Assembly (NCBI RefSeq): GCF_018614415.1
Contig: NZ_JAGGOO010000059.1
Location: forward strand, 1 to 64,000
DNA: 64,000 nt
Source of the DNA: Streptomyces sp. ISL-12
GTDB taxonomy: Bacteria > Actinomycetota > Actinomycetes > Streptomycetales > Streptomycetaceae
Direction of reading: 5' to 3'
Under the pieces are notes generated by a model. That model was not told the origin of the DNA. It was given only the letters and a program-made list of their open reading frames with translations, and did not search any database. The position numbers were made by a program, and so were the translations under genes. The stretch's first letter is position 1. Each line of letters opens with the position of its first letter. Below are positions 1 to 7,688 of the stretch, in pieces.

Positions 1-4
1 ACCT

Positions 5-256
5 AGGGCCTGTCGTTTGGATCAGGACGCAGGACACCGGCGGGACTTGTCCATGCCGGTGAGCGGGGTCTGGTGCGTGCGGCTGCAAGGCGGAGGAGGG
101 AGTCGACGCGATGGGGGTCCTCCCGCGCGAGCGCAGCCGAGCGTGGGGGAGTCGACAACCGACGACAACGCCGCTGGGGGTCCCCCACGCCGTTCAGGCA
201 GTGGGGGAGCGCGTGCCGGACCCCGCGTCCGCGGCGTGATCCGAACGACAGGCCCT
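5..256. mobile_element. MITE-like element with 19-bp terminal inverted repeats
   Basis: The left end (5-23, AGGGCCTGTCGTTTGGATC) and right end (238-256, GATCCGAACGACAGGCCCT) are inverted repeats matching at 18 of 19 positions. The 252-bp interior has no convincing gene but holds two short palindromic repeats, one at about 110-151 and a related shorter one at about 176-219. Small size, terminal inverted repeats and lack of coding capacity fit a non-autonomous miniature element. The left flank is cut by the window edge, so a target-site duplication cannot be judged. It lies directly upstream of the ArsA-like gene and may carry or displace its promoter. Confidence 0.7.
110..151 (-). repeat. Streptomyces short palindromic repeat, copy 1
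   Basis: On the minus strand this reads CTCCCCCACGCTCGGC followed by a GCGCTCGCG core and GGAGGACCCCCAT. It is nearly the same sequence as the copy inside the neighbouring coding region at 1226-1267. The arms can form a hairpin. It lies inside the MITE-like element. Confidence 0.6.
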
Positions 257-289
257 GGCTCGTCCGGCGCGCAGGTACCGTTCACCCTC

Positions 290-1498
290 ATGCGCACCCT
301 CCTGATCATGGGCCCGGGCGGCAGCGGCCGGACGACCGTGGCCGCCGCCACCGCGCTCACCGCAGCCCGGTCCGGAACCCGCACCCTGCTGCTGGGCGCC
401 GACCCCGAGGACACCCTCGGCGCCGCGCTCGGGGTGCCCACCGGCTCCACTCCGGCCGCCGTCGAGGCCAACCTCACCGCCTGGCGGCCCGACCCGGCCC
501 GGGGGTTCCGGGACGGTCTCACCGCCCTCCAGGAGCGCGCCTCCGCCGCCCTCGACCTGCTCGGCGCCGCCCGCCTCGACCCCGAGGAGCTGACCCCGCT
601 GCCCGGCGCCGGGGAACTGGCGCTGCTGCGCGCCCTGCGCGACGCCGCCCTCGCCGAGGAGCACGACCTGCTCGTCGTCGACCTGCCGCCCGCCCCGCGC
701 GCCCTCGCCCTGCTCGCCCTGCCCGAGGAACTCCGCCGCTACCTGCGCCGCCTGCTGCCGCCCGAACGGCAGGCCGCCCGCGCCCTGCGCCCCGTCCTCG
801 GCCGCCTGGCCGGCGTTCCCATGCCCACCGAGGCGCTCTACGAGCACGCCGCCCGCTGGGACCTGGAACTCGCCGCCGTCGAAGCCGTCCTCACCGACCG
901 GAACACCGTCGTCCGGCTGGTCGCCGAACCCGGCCCGGCCGGCACCGACGCGGTACGCACCGCCGCCCTCGGCCTGGCCCTGCGCGGCCTGCCCGTGGAA
1001 CTGCTGGCCGCCAACCGGACCCTGCCCGAGGACGCCCCCGCCGACAGCTGGCTCGCCGGACCCGTCGCCCAGCAGCGCAAGGCCCTGGAGGAGTGGCAGG
1101 GCGCCCACGACGTCCATGTCCTGCCCCACCTCGGACACGATCCGCGCGGCACCGACGACCTCGCCGCCCTCGCCGTGCCCGGCGTCAACCCGGACACCGC
1201 CCCCGTCGAGTGGCCCGTCACCGACCTCCCCCACTCTCGGCTCCGCTCGAGCGGGGGGACCCCCACCGCCGACGACGGCGTCCTGGTCTGGCACCTCCCG
1301 CTGCCCGGCGCCGCCCGCGACGAACTGGACCTCGTCCGGCGCGGCGACGAACTCGTCGTCACCGCCGGCCCCTTCCGCCGTATCGTTCCGCTGCCCTCCG
1401 CGCTGCGCCGCTGCACCGTGGACGGGGCCGCCCTGCGGGAGGGCCGGCTGAGCGTACGGTTCGCGCCCGACCCGCGGCTGTGGCCCCGGAGCCGGTGA
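290..1498 (+). CDS. ArsA/Mrp-like P-loop protein with degenerate Walker A motif
   Basis: The 402-residue product resembles the ArsA/GET3-type (SIMIBI) ATPases associated with anion transport or tail-anchored proteins. The N-terminus has the hydrophobic beta strand and glycine-rich loop MGPGGSGRTT, followed by a switch-like LLVVDLPPAP segment near residues 127-136. In the usual loop, GKGGVGKTT, both lysines bind nucleotide; here they are replaced by Pro and Arg, so ATP hydrolysis is doubtful. The ATG at 290 puts the P-loop near residue 10, as in the family; the open frame upstream runs through the MITE-like element and is probably not translated. A short palindromic repeat lies in frame at codons 313-326 (LPHSRLRSSGGTPT). 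The DUF5304 gene follows 57 bp downstream. Its function is not known. Confidence 0.75.
   Translation: MRTLLIMGPGGSGRTTVAAATALTAARSGTRTLLLGADPEDTLGAALGVPTGSTPAAVEANLTAWRPDPARGFRDGLTALQERASAALDLLGAARLDPEELTPLPGAGELALLRALRDAALAEEHDLLVVDLPPAPRALALLALPEELRRYLRRLLPPERQAARALRPVLGRLAGVPMPTEALYEHAARWDLELAAVEAVLTDRNTVVRLVAEPGPAGTDAVRTAALGLALRGLPVELLAANRTLPEDAPADSWLAGPVAQQRKALEEWQGAHDVHVLPHLGHDPRGTDDLAALAVPGVNPDTAPVEWPVTDLPHSRLRSSGGTPTADDGVLVWHLPLPGAARDELDLVRRGDELVVTAGPFRRIVPLPSALRRCTVDGAALREGRLSVRFAPDPRLWPRSR
1226..1267 (+). repeat. Streptomyces palindromic repeat inside a coding region
   Basis: The sequence starts CTCCCCCACTCTCGGC and ends GGGGGGACCCCCACC. It is a near-identical copy, in opposite orientation, of the repeat at 110-151. 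TCCCCC (1227-1232) can pair with GGGGGGA (1253-1259). The 42-bp length is a multiple of three, so the ArsA-like reading frame stays open. Confidence 0.65.
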
Positions 1499-1555
1499 AG
1501 CCGTGGCGGCCGTTCGGGTAACGTCGTAGGGACGAACCGTAGTCAGGAGTCCGTC

Positions 1556-2074
1556 ATGAGCGAAGAGCTCCCGCAGCCCGACGCCGCGGGCGACGAGGCC
1601 GCCGGGCAGGACCGGGCGGCGGCCGGCGAGCGGCGGGCGGCCGACGCCGACGCCTGGGCGACGGCGGCCGCCGAGGACCTGGAGGCGGAGAAGGCCCGCC
1701 GCCGCGCCGCCTACGGGCCGCCCCCCGGCTCGGCCGCCGAGGAACTGCGCCGCCTCGTGGACACCGTGGCCGACAAGCTGTCCGGCCTCCAGTCACCGCT
1801 GCTCGGCCCGGTCGCCGGTACCGCCGCCCAGCAGGTGGTCCGGCAGGTCGTCCAGCAGGCCAAGGCCGCCGTCGAACCGGTCATCGAGCGCAACCCGGAC
1901 GTCTTCGACCACCTCGCGGCGGCCGGCGGCGAACTGCTCGCCGCCTACCGCTCCGCCGTCCAGCGCCAGGAACACCGCTGGACCAGCCAGGAGCCCGACC
2001 CCCGGGACGGGGACCCGCGTGACGACGAGGGCGGCCCGGACGCCGGTCCCGGCCAGCGCATCGACCTGGACTGA
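1556..2074 (+). CDS. DUF5304 family protein
   Basis: This 172-residue, acidic, Ala-rich protein matches the streptomycete DUF5304 family. The first ~55 residues and the last ~30 are charged and probably disordered. The middle (about 60-140) contains amphipathic helices: AEELRRLVDTVADKLSG, then QQVVRQVVQQAKAAVEPVIER. There is no membrane segment or signal peptide. An AGGAGT ribosome site precedes the ATG. It lies between the ArsA-like gene and glkA, all on the same strand. Its function is unknown; the helical core suggests a structural or membrane-peripheral role, but that is a guess. Confidence 0.75.
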   Translation: MSEELPQPDAAGDEAAGQDRAAAGERRAADADAWATAAAEDLEAEKARRRAAYGPPPGSAAEELRRLVDTVADKLSGLQSPLLGPVAGTAAQQVVRQVVQQAKAAVEPVIERNPDVFDHLAAAGGELLAAYRSAVQRQEHRWTSQEPDPRDGDPRDDEGGPDAGPGQRIDLD

Positions 2075-2141
2075 CGGGCCCCGGCAGCGGCGCCTCGGGT
2101 ACGGTTGGCCATAGCGGGGCTCGACCGAAACTGAGGGATTC

Positions 2142-3095
2142 ATGGGACTCACCATCGGCGTCGACATCGGCGGCACGAAGATCGCGGCCGGGGTGGTCGA
2201 CGAGGAAGGCAACATCCTCTCGACCTTCAAGGTGCCGACCCCCACCACGCCCGAGGCCATCGTGGACGCCATCGCCTCGGCGGTGGAGGGAGCGCGCGCC
2301 GGGCACGAGATCGTCGGCGTGGGCATCGGCGCGGCCGGTTACGTCAACCGCCAGCGCTCCGAGGTCTACTTCGCGCCCAACATCGACTGGCGCAACGAAC
2401 CGCTCAAGGAGAAGGTCGAGGCCCGCGTGGGCCTCCCGGTCGTCGTGGAGAACGACGCCAACGCGGCCGCCTGGGGCGAGTACAGGTTCGGCGCGGGCAA
2501 GGGCCACCGCAACGTCATCTGCATCACGCTGGGCACCGGCCTCGGCGGCGGCATCATCATCGGCAACAAGCTGCGCCGCGGCCACTTCGGCGTGGCCGCC
2601 GAGTTCGGCCACATCCGGATGGTGCCGGACGGCCTGCTGTGCGGCTGCGGCTCGCAGGGCTGCTGGGAGCAGTACGCCTCCGGCCGCGCCCTGGTGCGCT
2701 ACGCCAAGCAGCGCGCCAACGCCACCCCCGAGCGCGCCGAGACGCTGCTCGGCCTCGGCGACGGCAGCCCCGACGGCATCGAGGGCAAGCACATCTCGAT
2801 GGCCGCCCGGCAGGGCGACCCGGTCGCCGTCGACTCCTACCGCGAGCTGGCCCGCTGGGCCGGCGCGGGCCTGGCGGACCTGGCCTCGCTCTTCGACCCG
2901 TCGGCGTTCATCGTCGGCGGCGGTCTGTCGGACGAGGGCGACCTGGTCCTCGACCCGATCCGCAAGTCGTACAAACGCTGGCTGGTCGGCGCCCACTGGC
3001 GCCCGGTGGCGGACGTGATCGCGGCCCAGCTCGGCAACAAGGCCGGGCTCGTAGGAGCAGCGGACCTGGCCCGCGAACCCGACCCGATCATGTAG
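2142..3095 (+). CDS. glkA: Glucokinase, ROK family
   Basis: GlkA uses ATP to phosphorylate glucose to glucose 6-phosphate in the cytoplasm. The 317-residue length matches the S. coelicolor enzyme, which is also needed for carbon catabolite repression. The ATP-binding motif DIGGTK lies at residues 8-13, a second phosphate-binding glycine run (ITLGTGLGGGIIIG) near 128-141, and the ROK zinc motif CGCGSQGC at 167-174. The start ATG follows a CTGAGGGA ribosome site. It is downstream of the DUF5304 gene and followed by a conserved intergenic repeat that probably ends the transcript. The ROK family also contains repressors, but there is no N-terminal HTH here, so an enzyme is the secure call. Confidence 0.93.
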   Translation: MGLTIGVDIGGTKIAAGVVDEEGNILSTFKVPTPTTPEAIVDAIASAVEGARAGHEIVGVGIGAAGYVNRQRSEVYFAPNIDWRNEPLKEKVEARVGLPVVVENDANAAAWGEYRFGAGKGHRNVICITLGTGLGGGIIIGNKLRRGHFGVAAEFGHIRMVPDGLLCGCGSQGCWEQYASGRALVRYAKQRANATPERAETLLGLGDGSPDGIEGKHISMAARQGDPVAVDSYRELARWAGAGLADLASLFDPSAFIVGGGLSDEGDLVLDPIRKSYKRWLVGAHWRPVADVIAAQLGNKAGLVGAADLAREPDPIM

Positions 3096-3110
3096 ACAAG
3101 CGGTGTTCTC

Positions 3111-3207
3111 AAGGGGCGCGGGGGCTGTATCGATGTGCGGCCGGCGCCGCGTGGCGCGACCAGCCACAACGCACCGGCACTCGCGCACGCTCCCCCCGCG
3201 CCCCACC
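3111..3207 (+). repeat. Streptomyces intergenic repeat with long-range stem, probable glkA terminator
   Basis: The sequence opens AAGGGGCGCGGGGG and closes CCCCCCGCGCCCC, so the ends can pair over about 12 bp around a loop that includes GCGCGACCAGCCACAAC. I recognise this as a dispersed intergenic repeat common in Streptomyces, usually found just after stop codons. There is no U tract, so any terminator would not be canonical. Confidence 0.6.
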
Positions 3208-3230
3208 CCCTTGGGCGTACATTGATCGAC

Positions 3231-3980
3231 ATGCCGCAGTTCCCCAACTCCCGTACCGAACCCGACGGTTCCGCCGTCATCCGCGTCCTGAGCTACAACA
3301 TCCGCTCGATGCGCGACGACACCGACGCCCTCGCCCGCGTCATCGGGGCCTGCGCCCCCGACCTGGTCCTCCTCCAGGAGGCCCCCCGCTTCTTCCGCTG
3401 GCGCAAGAAGCTCGCCCGGCTCGCGGCCGCCTCCGGCCAGGTGATCCTCTCCGGCGGCGGCACCGCCGCGGGACCCGCGCTGCTGTGCTCCCTGCGCGCC
3501 ACCGTCGAGCGCACCGAGGACGTCCTGCTGCCGCTCACCCCCGGCCTGCACCGCAGGGGCTTGGCCACCGCCGTCGTCCGCTTCGGCGGCGCCCGCGTCG
3601 GCGTCCTCAGCTGCCACCTGTCCCTCCAGAAGGACGAGCGCTACGAGCAGAGCGGCCTGCTGCTCGACCGGCTCGCCGCCCTCGGTGTCCCGCACGCCGT
3701 CGCGGGCGGCGACCTCAACGAGCGCCCCGACGGCCCCGCGTTCCGGCGGGTCGCCAAGGACCTCCAGGACTGCTGGGCCACCGCCCCCTGGGGCGACGAG
3801 CACACCTCGACCCCCAGCCGCCCGCACCAGCGCATCGACGCCCTCTTCGCCACCCCGGGCATCGAGGTCCTCGCCTGCGGCGTGCCGCGCGGCCTGCCCG
3901 GCGTACGGGAAGACGACCTGAGGGCGGCCACGGACCACCTCCCGGTCCTGGCCGCCCTCAGAATCCCCGCGGGTCTCTAG
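3231..3980 (+). CDS. Endonuclease/exonuclease/phosphatase (EEP) family hydrolase
   Basis: The 249-residue product has the metal-dependent DNase I-like fold. Motifs in order: LSYNIRSM with the catalytic Asn near the N-terminus, DLVLLQEA (metal-binding Glu) near residue 50, GVLSCHLS with the family His, AVAGGDLNERPD (Asp/Asn pair) and the C-terminal TDHLPVLA (Asp-His pair). These are the core residues of the family. There is no signal peptide or membrane segment, so it is probably cytoplasmic. The ATG at 3231 was chosen because the family core begins about 20 residues later and the upstream frame is in the intergenic repeat. The substrate (nucleic acid, phosphoinositide or other phosphodiester) cannot be read from the sequence. 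It converges with the next gene, 10 bp away. Confidence 0.85.
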   Translation: MPQFPNSRTEPDGSAVIRVLSYNIRSMRDDTDALARVIGACAPDLVLLQEAPRFFRWRKKLARLAAASGQVILSGGGTAAGPALLCSLRATVERTEDVLLPLTPGLHRRGLATAVVRFGGARVGVLSCHLSLQKDERYEQSGLLLDRLAALGVPHAVAGGDLNERPDGPAFRRVAKDLQDCWATAPWGDEHTSTPSRPHQRIDALFATPGIEVLACGVPRGLPGVREDDLRAATDHLPVLAALRIPAGL

Positions 3981-3990
3981 CCCTCCCGCG

Positions 3991-4632
3991 TCAGACCACC
4001 GCACCCCGGCCGGGATCGTCGTCCTCGTCGTCGTCCGTGCGCATCCGCATCACCAGCGTGGCGAAGCCGCCGAGGAAACCGCCGATGCACACGGTCGTCA
4101 GCCACCAGGTCATCTCCCAGCCCAGCAGGATCGCCACCAGCAGCAGGAGCGGGCCGCCCAGCACACCGAGCCAGGCGAACCGGGCGGTGACGTCGCCCTC
4201 CGGCAGCGGCGGCGGCTCGGGCGGCACGAAGTGGCCCTCGTCGTCCTCGCCGAGGTCGTCCTCGGCGGGCTCGGCCAGGCTGTGGTCGCGCGGACCGACC
4301 CCCGGCGCGAACGCGACCGAGCTGCCCAGCGGCTTGGCCGGGGAGGGCTCCCCGGGCTTCTGGGGCTTGTCGGACTTCTCGGCGGGCTCCGGTGCCCCGC
4401 CGTCGTCGTTGGTCTCCGGCTCCAGCAGCGCCAGGTCCTCGACCGACTTGAACGGCTTGGCGCCCGGCGGGTCCGGCGGCTCCTCGCCGTAGCCGGCGAC
4501 GATCGCGGCCCAGGCGGCGTCCTCGTCGAACGGCACGTGCTGCTCCTGCGGGGCGCCCGTGCCAGTACCTTCGCGCTCTGCGCGCTCCCCGCGCTCCTCG
4601 CGGTCCTCACGGTCGGAGTCGTGCTCAGCCAC
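3991..4632 (-). CDS. Acidic membrane-anchored protein of unknown function
   Basis: The 213-residue protein has a long, highly acidic and proline-rich N-terminal domain (about 1-145), then two membrane helices (about 148-167, LGVLGGPLLLLVAILLGW, and 172-190, WWLTTVCIGGFLGGFATLV) and a short acidic tail with a DDDEDDD run. The long N-terminus is probably disordered and in the cytoplasm. There is a short recognisable motif, DAAWAAIVAGYGEEP, near residue 40. Its ATG overlaps the 3' end of the upstream esterase gene by 8 bp, so the two are cotranscribed and probably translationally coupled. Conserved in Streptomyces; no function is known. Confidence 0.75.
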   Translation of the reverse strand: MAEHDSDREDREERGERAEREGTGTGAPQEQHVPFDEDAAWAAIVAGYGEEPPDPPGAKPFKSVEDLALLEPETNDDGGAPEPAEKSDKPQKPGEPSPAKPLGSSVAFAPGVGPRDHSLAEPAEDDLGEDDEGHFVPPEPPPLPEGDVTARFAWLGVLGGPLLLLVAILLGWEMTWWLTTVCIGGFLGGFATLVMRMRTDDDEDDDPGRGAVV

Positions 4633-5428
4633 CTGCGGCCGTCCCTTCCTTGCCGAGACCGGGCTCCGGCTCCTTGACGAGACCGGGGGCGAGCCGGGCG
4701 ACGAAGGCGACGCTCTCCGCGTGGATCCGGTCCGCGTCGTGGTCCAACGTCGCCACGTGGTAGCTCTGTTCCAGCAGGATCTCCGTCACGTCCACCGACG
4801 ACACCCGGCCCAGGATCCGGGCCGAGTCGGCGGGCGGCACCACATGGTCGCGCGGGCTGCGCATCAGCAGCAGCGGCTGGGTGACCTGCGGCAGATCACG
4901 GTCGACGACCCGGAAGAAGTCGCGCAGGGAGTACGCCGCGTGCAGCGGCACTCGGTCGTATCCCAGTTCGACGCTGTTCGGCTTGGCGATGTCGCTGGCG
5001 ATGCCCTTGGTGGCCGGTACCAGGTGGCGGACCACCGGGAGGGCGTGCGGCGCCAGGCCGTGCATGCGGTTGGCCGGGTTGACGACCATGACACCGCTCA
5101 CCGCGTCGCCGTGCCGCGCCGCCAGCCGCAGCGCCAGCGCGCCGCCCATCGACAGCCCCGCCACGAACACCCGGGAGCACCGCTCGCGCAGCGCGCGCAG
5201 CTCGCGGTCCACCTCGGCGTACCAGTCGGGCCAGCCGGTGAGCTGCATGTCCTGCCAGCGGGTGCCATGTCCGGGCAGCAGCGGCAGCGCGACCGTCAGA
5301 CCGTGCCCGGCCAGATGCCGGGCCCAGGGGCGCAGTGACTGCGGGGAACCGGTGAAGCCGTGACAGAGGAGGACGCCCACCTCCCCGCCCTCCTGGCGGA
5401 ACGGCTCGGCTCCTGCGAGGACCGGCAC
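4625..5428 (-). CDS. Alpha/beta hydrolase, carboxylesterase/monoacylglycerol-lipase type
   Basis: This 267-residue serine hydrolase has the oxyanion segment LLCHGFTGSP near residue 25, the nucleophile elbow GLSMGG near 93, an acid residue in MRSPRDHVVP near 195-204 and the catalytic His in EQSYHVATLDHD near 222. These fit the Est30-like carboxylesterases. There is no signal peptide, so it is cytoplasmic. The start is a GTG at 5428. The 3' end overlaps the following membrane-protein gene by 8 bp. It diverges from the plsC-like gene, and the shared linkage to lipids is suggestive only. The natural ester is unknown. Confidence 0.85.
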   Translation of the reverse strand: MPVLAGAEPFRQEGGEVGVLLCHGFTGSPQSLRPWARHLAGHGLTVALPLLPGHGTRWQDMQLTGWPDWYAEVDRELRALRERCSRVFVAGLSMGGALALRLAARHGDAVSGVMVVNPANRMHGLAPHALPVVRHLVPATKGIASDIAKPNSVELGYDRVPLHAAYSLRDFFRVVDRDLPQVTQPLLLMRSPRDHVVPPADSARILGRVSSVDVTEILLEQSYHVATLDHDADRIHAESVAFVARLAPGLVKEPEPGLGKEGTAAGG

Positions 5429-5584
5429 GTCTTTGACTCCTGTTCGTCAAGGGGCTGGCGCCGCTGGCACGTCGTGGTGCGGGTACTTCACCGTACGCGA
5501 CCCCACGGACACCGACCAGGGCCGCAGGGCCCTTTGCCGGTGCTCCGGGTTATGGTCTGTGCGACACATACAGGAGGCACTCGG

Positions 5585-6412
5585 TTGTTGTACGGCGCGA
5601 TGAAGGTCACCGTCGGCGGTTCGCTGAAGCTAGCCTTCCGACCCTGGGTGGAGGGGCTGGAGCACGTTCCCGCCACCGGGCCCGCCATCCTGGCCAGCAA
5701 CCACCTGTCGTTCTCCGACTCGTTCTTCCTGCCGGCGGTCCTCGACCGCAAGGTCACCTTCATCGCCAAGGCCGAGTACTTCAACACGCCGGGCGTCAAG
5801 GGACGGCTGACCGCCGCGTTCTTCAAGGGCGTCGGCCAGCTCCCGGTGGACCGCTCCGGGGCGCGCGGCGCCGGCGAGGCCGCGATCAAGAGCGGCATAG
5901 AGGTCCTGGAGCGCGGCGAGCTGTTCGGCATCTACCCCGAGGGCACCCGCTCGCCCGACGGCCGCCTCTACCGCGGCAAGCCGGGCGGCCTCGCGCGCGT
6001 GGCGCTCGCCACCGGCGCCCCCGTCCTCCCGGTCGCCATGATCGACACCGAGAAGATCCAGCCGCCGGGCAAGGTGGTGCCCAAGCTGATGCGCCCCGGC
6101 ATCCGCATCGGCAAGCCACTGGACTTCACCCGCTACCAGGGCATGGAACACGACCGGTTCGTGCTCCGCGCGGTGACCGACGAGGTCATGTACGAGATCA
6201 TGAAGCTCTCCGGCCAGGAGTACGTCGACATGTACGCGACCGCCATGAAGCGGCAGCTCGCGGACGCGGCGAAGGCGGAGAAGGAAGCGGAGAAGGAGGC
6301 GGCCAGGGAGGCCAAGGAGGCCAGGGCCGCCCTCGCCCGCGCGGAGAAGGAACAGGCCGAGAAGGAGTGCGCCGCGCAGGCGGACGACGGGGACGAGAGC
6401 CCCGGGTCCTGA
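5585..6412 (+). CDS. 1-acyl-sn-glycerol-3-phosphate acyltransferase (PlsC family)
   Basis: PlsC-type enzymes transfer an acyl chain to lysophosphatidic acid at the membrane. The NHLSFSD box (H-x4-D, catalytic) lies near residue 39 and the glycerophosphate-binding YPEGTRS box near residue 118. The last ~45 residues are a highly charged Lys/Glu/Ala repeat (KAEKEAEKEAAREAKEA), probably a coiled coil, which typical PlsC lacks. I chose the TTG at 5585 because AGGAGG (5573-5578) sits 6 nt before it; the ATG at 5600 is 21 nt from that site. The product is 275 residues. The exact acyl donor and acceptor are not visible. Confidence 0.85.
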   Translation: MLYGAMKVTVGGSLKLAFRPWVEGLEHVPATGPAILASNHLSFSDSFFLPAVLDRKVTFIAKAEYFNTPGVKGRLTAAFFKGVGQLPVDRSGARGAGEAAIKSGIEVLERGELFGIYPEGTRSPDGRLYRGKPGGLARVALATGAPVLPVAMIDTEKIQPPGKVVPKLMRPGIRIGKPLDFTRYQGMEHDRFVLRAVTDEVMYEIMKLSGQEYVDMYATAMKRQLADAAKAEKEAEKEAAREAKEARAALARAEKEQAEKECAAQADDGDESPGS

Positions 6413-6437
6413 CGGGATCCGGACGGGGGTGGGGGAG

Positions 6438-7688
6438 ATGGCCAGGCGCGAGCGGGTCATGCGGATGTCGGTCGAGCAGCCCCTGTGGCGCGCGCTGACC
6501 GCCTACCGCGTGCTCACCATGGTCTACGCGATCGGTCTCTTCACCACCGCCCACGAGCACTTCACCCGCCCCTGGCTCGCCGTCGGCTACTACGTCGTCC
6601 TGGTCGCCTGGACGCTCGCCACCCTCCCGCGGGTCGCGAACGCCGCCGCCTGCACCAAGCGGTTCCTCACCCTCGACCTCACCGTCGCCCTCACCGGCAT
6701 CCTGCTCACCCCGCTCGCCGACACCTCCGAGCGCATCACGGCCGGCGGCCCGACCCTGCCGTCGATATGGACCGCCGGTTCCGTCCTGGCCTTCGCGATC
6801 AAGGGCGGCTGGCGCTGGGCCGCCGTCGCCTCCACCCTGGTCGCCGCCGCCAACCTGGTCGAGCGCGGCAGCCCGGCCCGCGACACCGTCCACAACGTCA
6901 TGCTCGTCTGGGTCGCCGCCATCGCCATCGGCTACGTCGTCGAGGTCGCCCGCGCCTCCGAGCGCACCCTCGCCCGCGCCCTGGAGATCGAGGCCGCCAC
7001 CCGGGAGCGGGAACGCCTCGCCCGGGACATCCACGACAGCGTGCTCCAGGTGCTGGCCATGGTGCAGCGGCGCGGCGCCGTCCTCGGCGGCGAGGCGGCC
7101 GAGCTGGGCCGGATGGCCGGCGAGCAGGAGATCGCCCTGCGCACCCTCGTCTCCGGTGGCCTGGTCCCCGTCTCCCGGGTGTCGGAGGACGCCGCCGACG
7201 GCGCCGTCGTACGGGCCGTGGACGAACCCGCGAGCCAGGACCCGGACGCCCCCGCCGACCTGCGCACCCTGCTCGCCCCGTACGCCGGCGCCCGCGTCAG
7301 CCTCGCCGAGCCCGGGGCGCCCGTGGAGCTGGCCCCCGCAGCCGCCCGGGAGGTCGCGGCGGCCGTCGGCGCCGCCCTGGACAACGTCCGCGCGCACGCC
7401 GGCGAGGACGCGCGCGCGTGGATCCTCGTCGAGGACGAGCCGGACGAGGTGATCGTCACCGTCCGCGACGACGGCCCCGGCATCCCGGAGGGCCGCCTCG
7501 CCCAGGCCGAGGGCGAGGGACGGATGGGCGTGGCCCTGTCGATCCGGGGCCGCCTGCGCGACCTCGGCGGCTCCGCCGAACTGATCTCGGTGCCGGGCCA
7601 GGGCACGGAGGTCGAGCTGAAGGTACCGAAGGACGCGACGGGCGTGACACCCGCGCACGCGCGGGGGAAGGCGGCAGGACATGACTGA
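6438..7688 (+). CDS. macS: Sensor histidine kinase MacS
   Basis: This NarL-type membrane sensor pairs with the next gene. About five membrane helices occupy the first ~170 residues with almost no extracellular domain. They are followed by the HisKA_3 phosphoacceptor region (RERERLARDIHDSVLQVL, His near 199) and a C-terminal HATPase with the G1 box VRDDGPGIPEG near 350. The product ends with a short charged tail. The start is uncertain: ATG 6438 follows GGGGGAG very closely, GTG 6429 and ATG 6459 are alternatives. Its 3' end overlaps macR by 8 bp. The pair corresponds, as I recall, to S. coelicolor SCO2121/SCO2120 (MacS/MacR), which affect aerial growth and actinorhodin. The signal is unknown. 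Confidence 0.88.
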   Translation: MARRERVMRMSVEQPLWRALTAYRVLTMVYAIGLFTTAHEHFTRPWLAVGYYVVLVAWTLATLPRVANAAACTKRFLTLDLTVALTGILLTPLADTSERITAGGPTLPSIWTAGSVLAFAIKGGWRWAAVASTLVAAANLVERGSPARDTVHNVMLVWVAAIAIGYVVEVARASERTLARALEIEAATRERERLARDIHDSVLQVLAMVQRRGAVLGGEAAELGRMAGEQEIALRTLVSGGLVPVSRVSEDAADGAVVRAVDEPASQDPDAPADLRTLLAPYAGARVSLAEPGAPVELAPAAAREVAAAVGAALDNVRAHAGEDARAWILVEDEPDEVIVTVRDDGPGIPEGRLAQAEGEGRMGVALSIRGRLRDLGGSAELISVPGQGTEVELKVPKDATGVTPAHARGKAAGHD

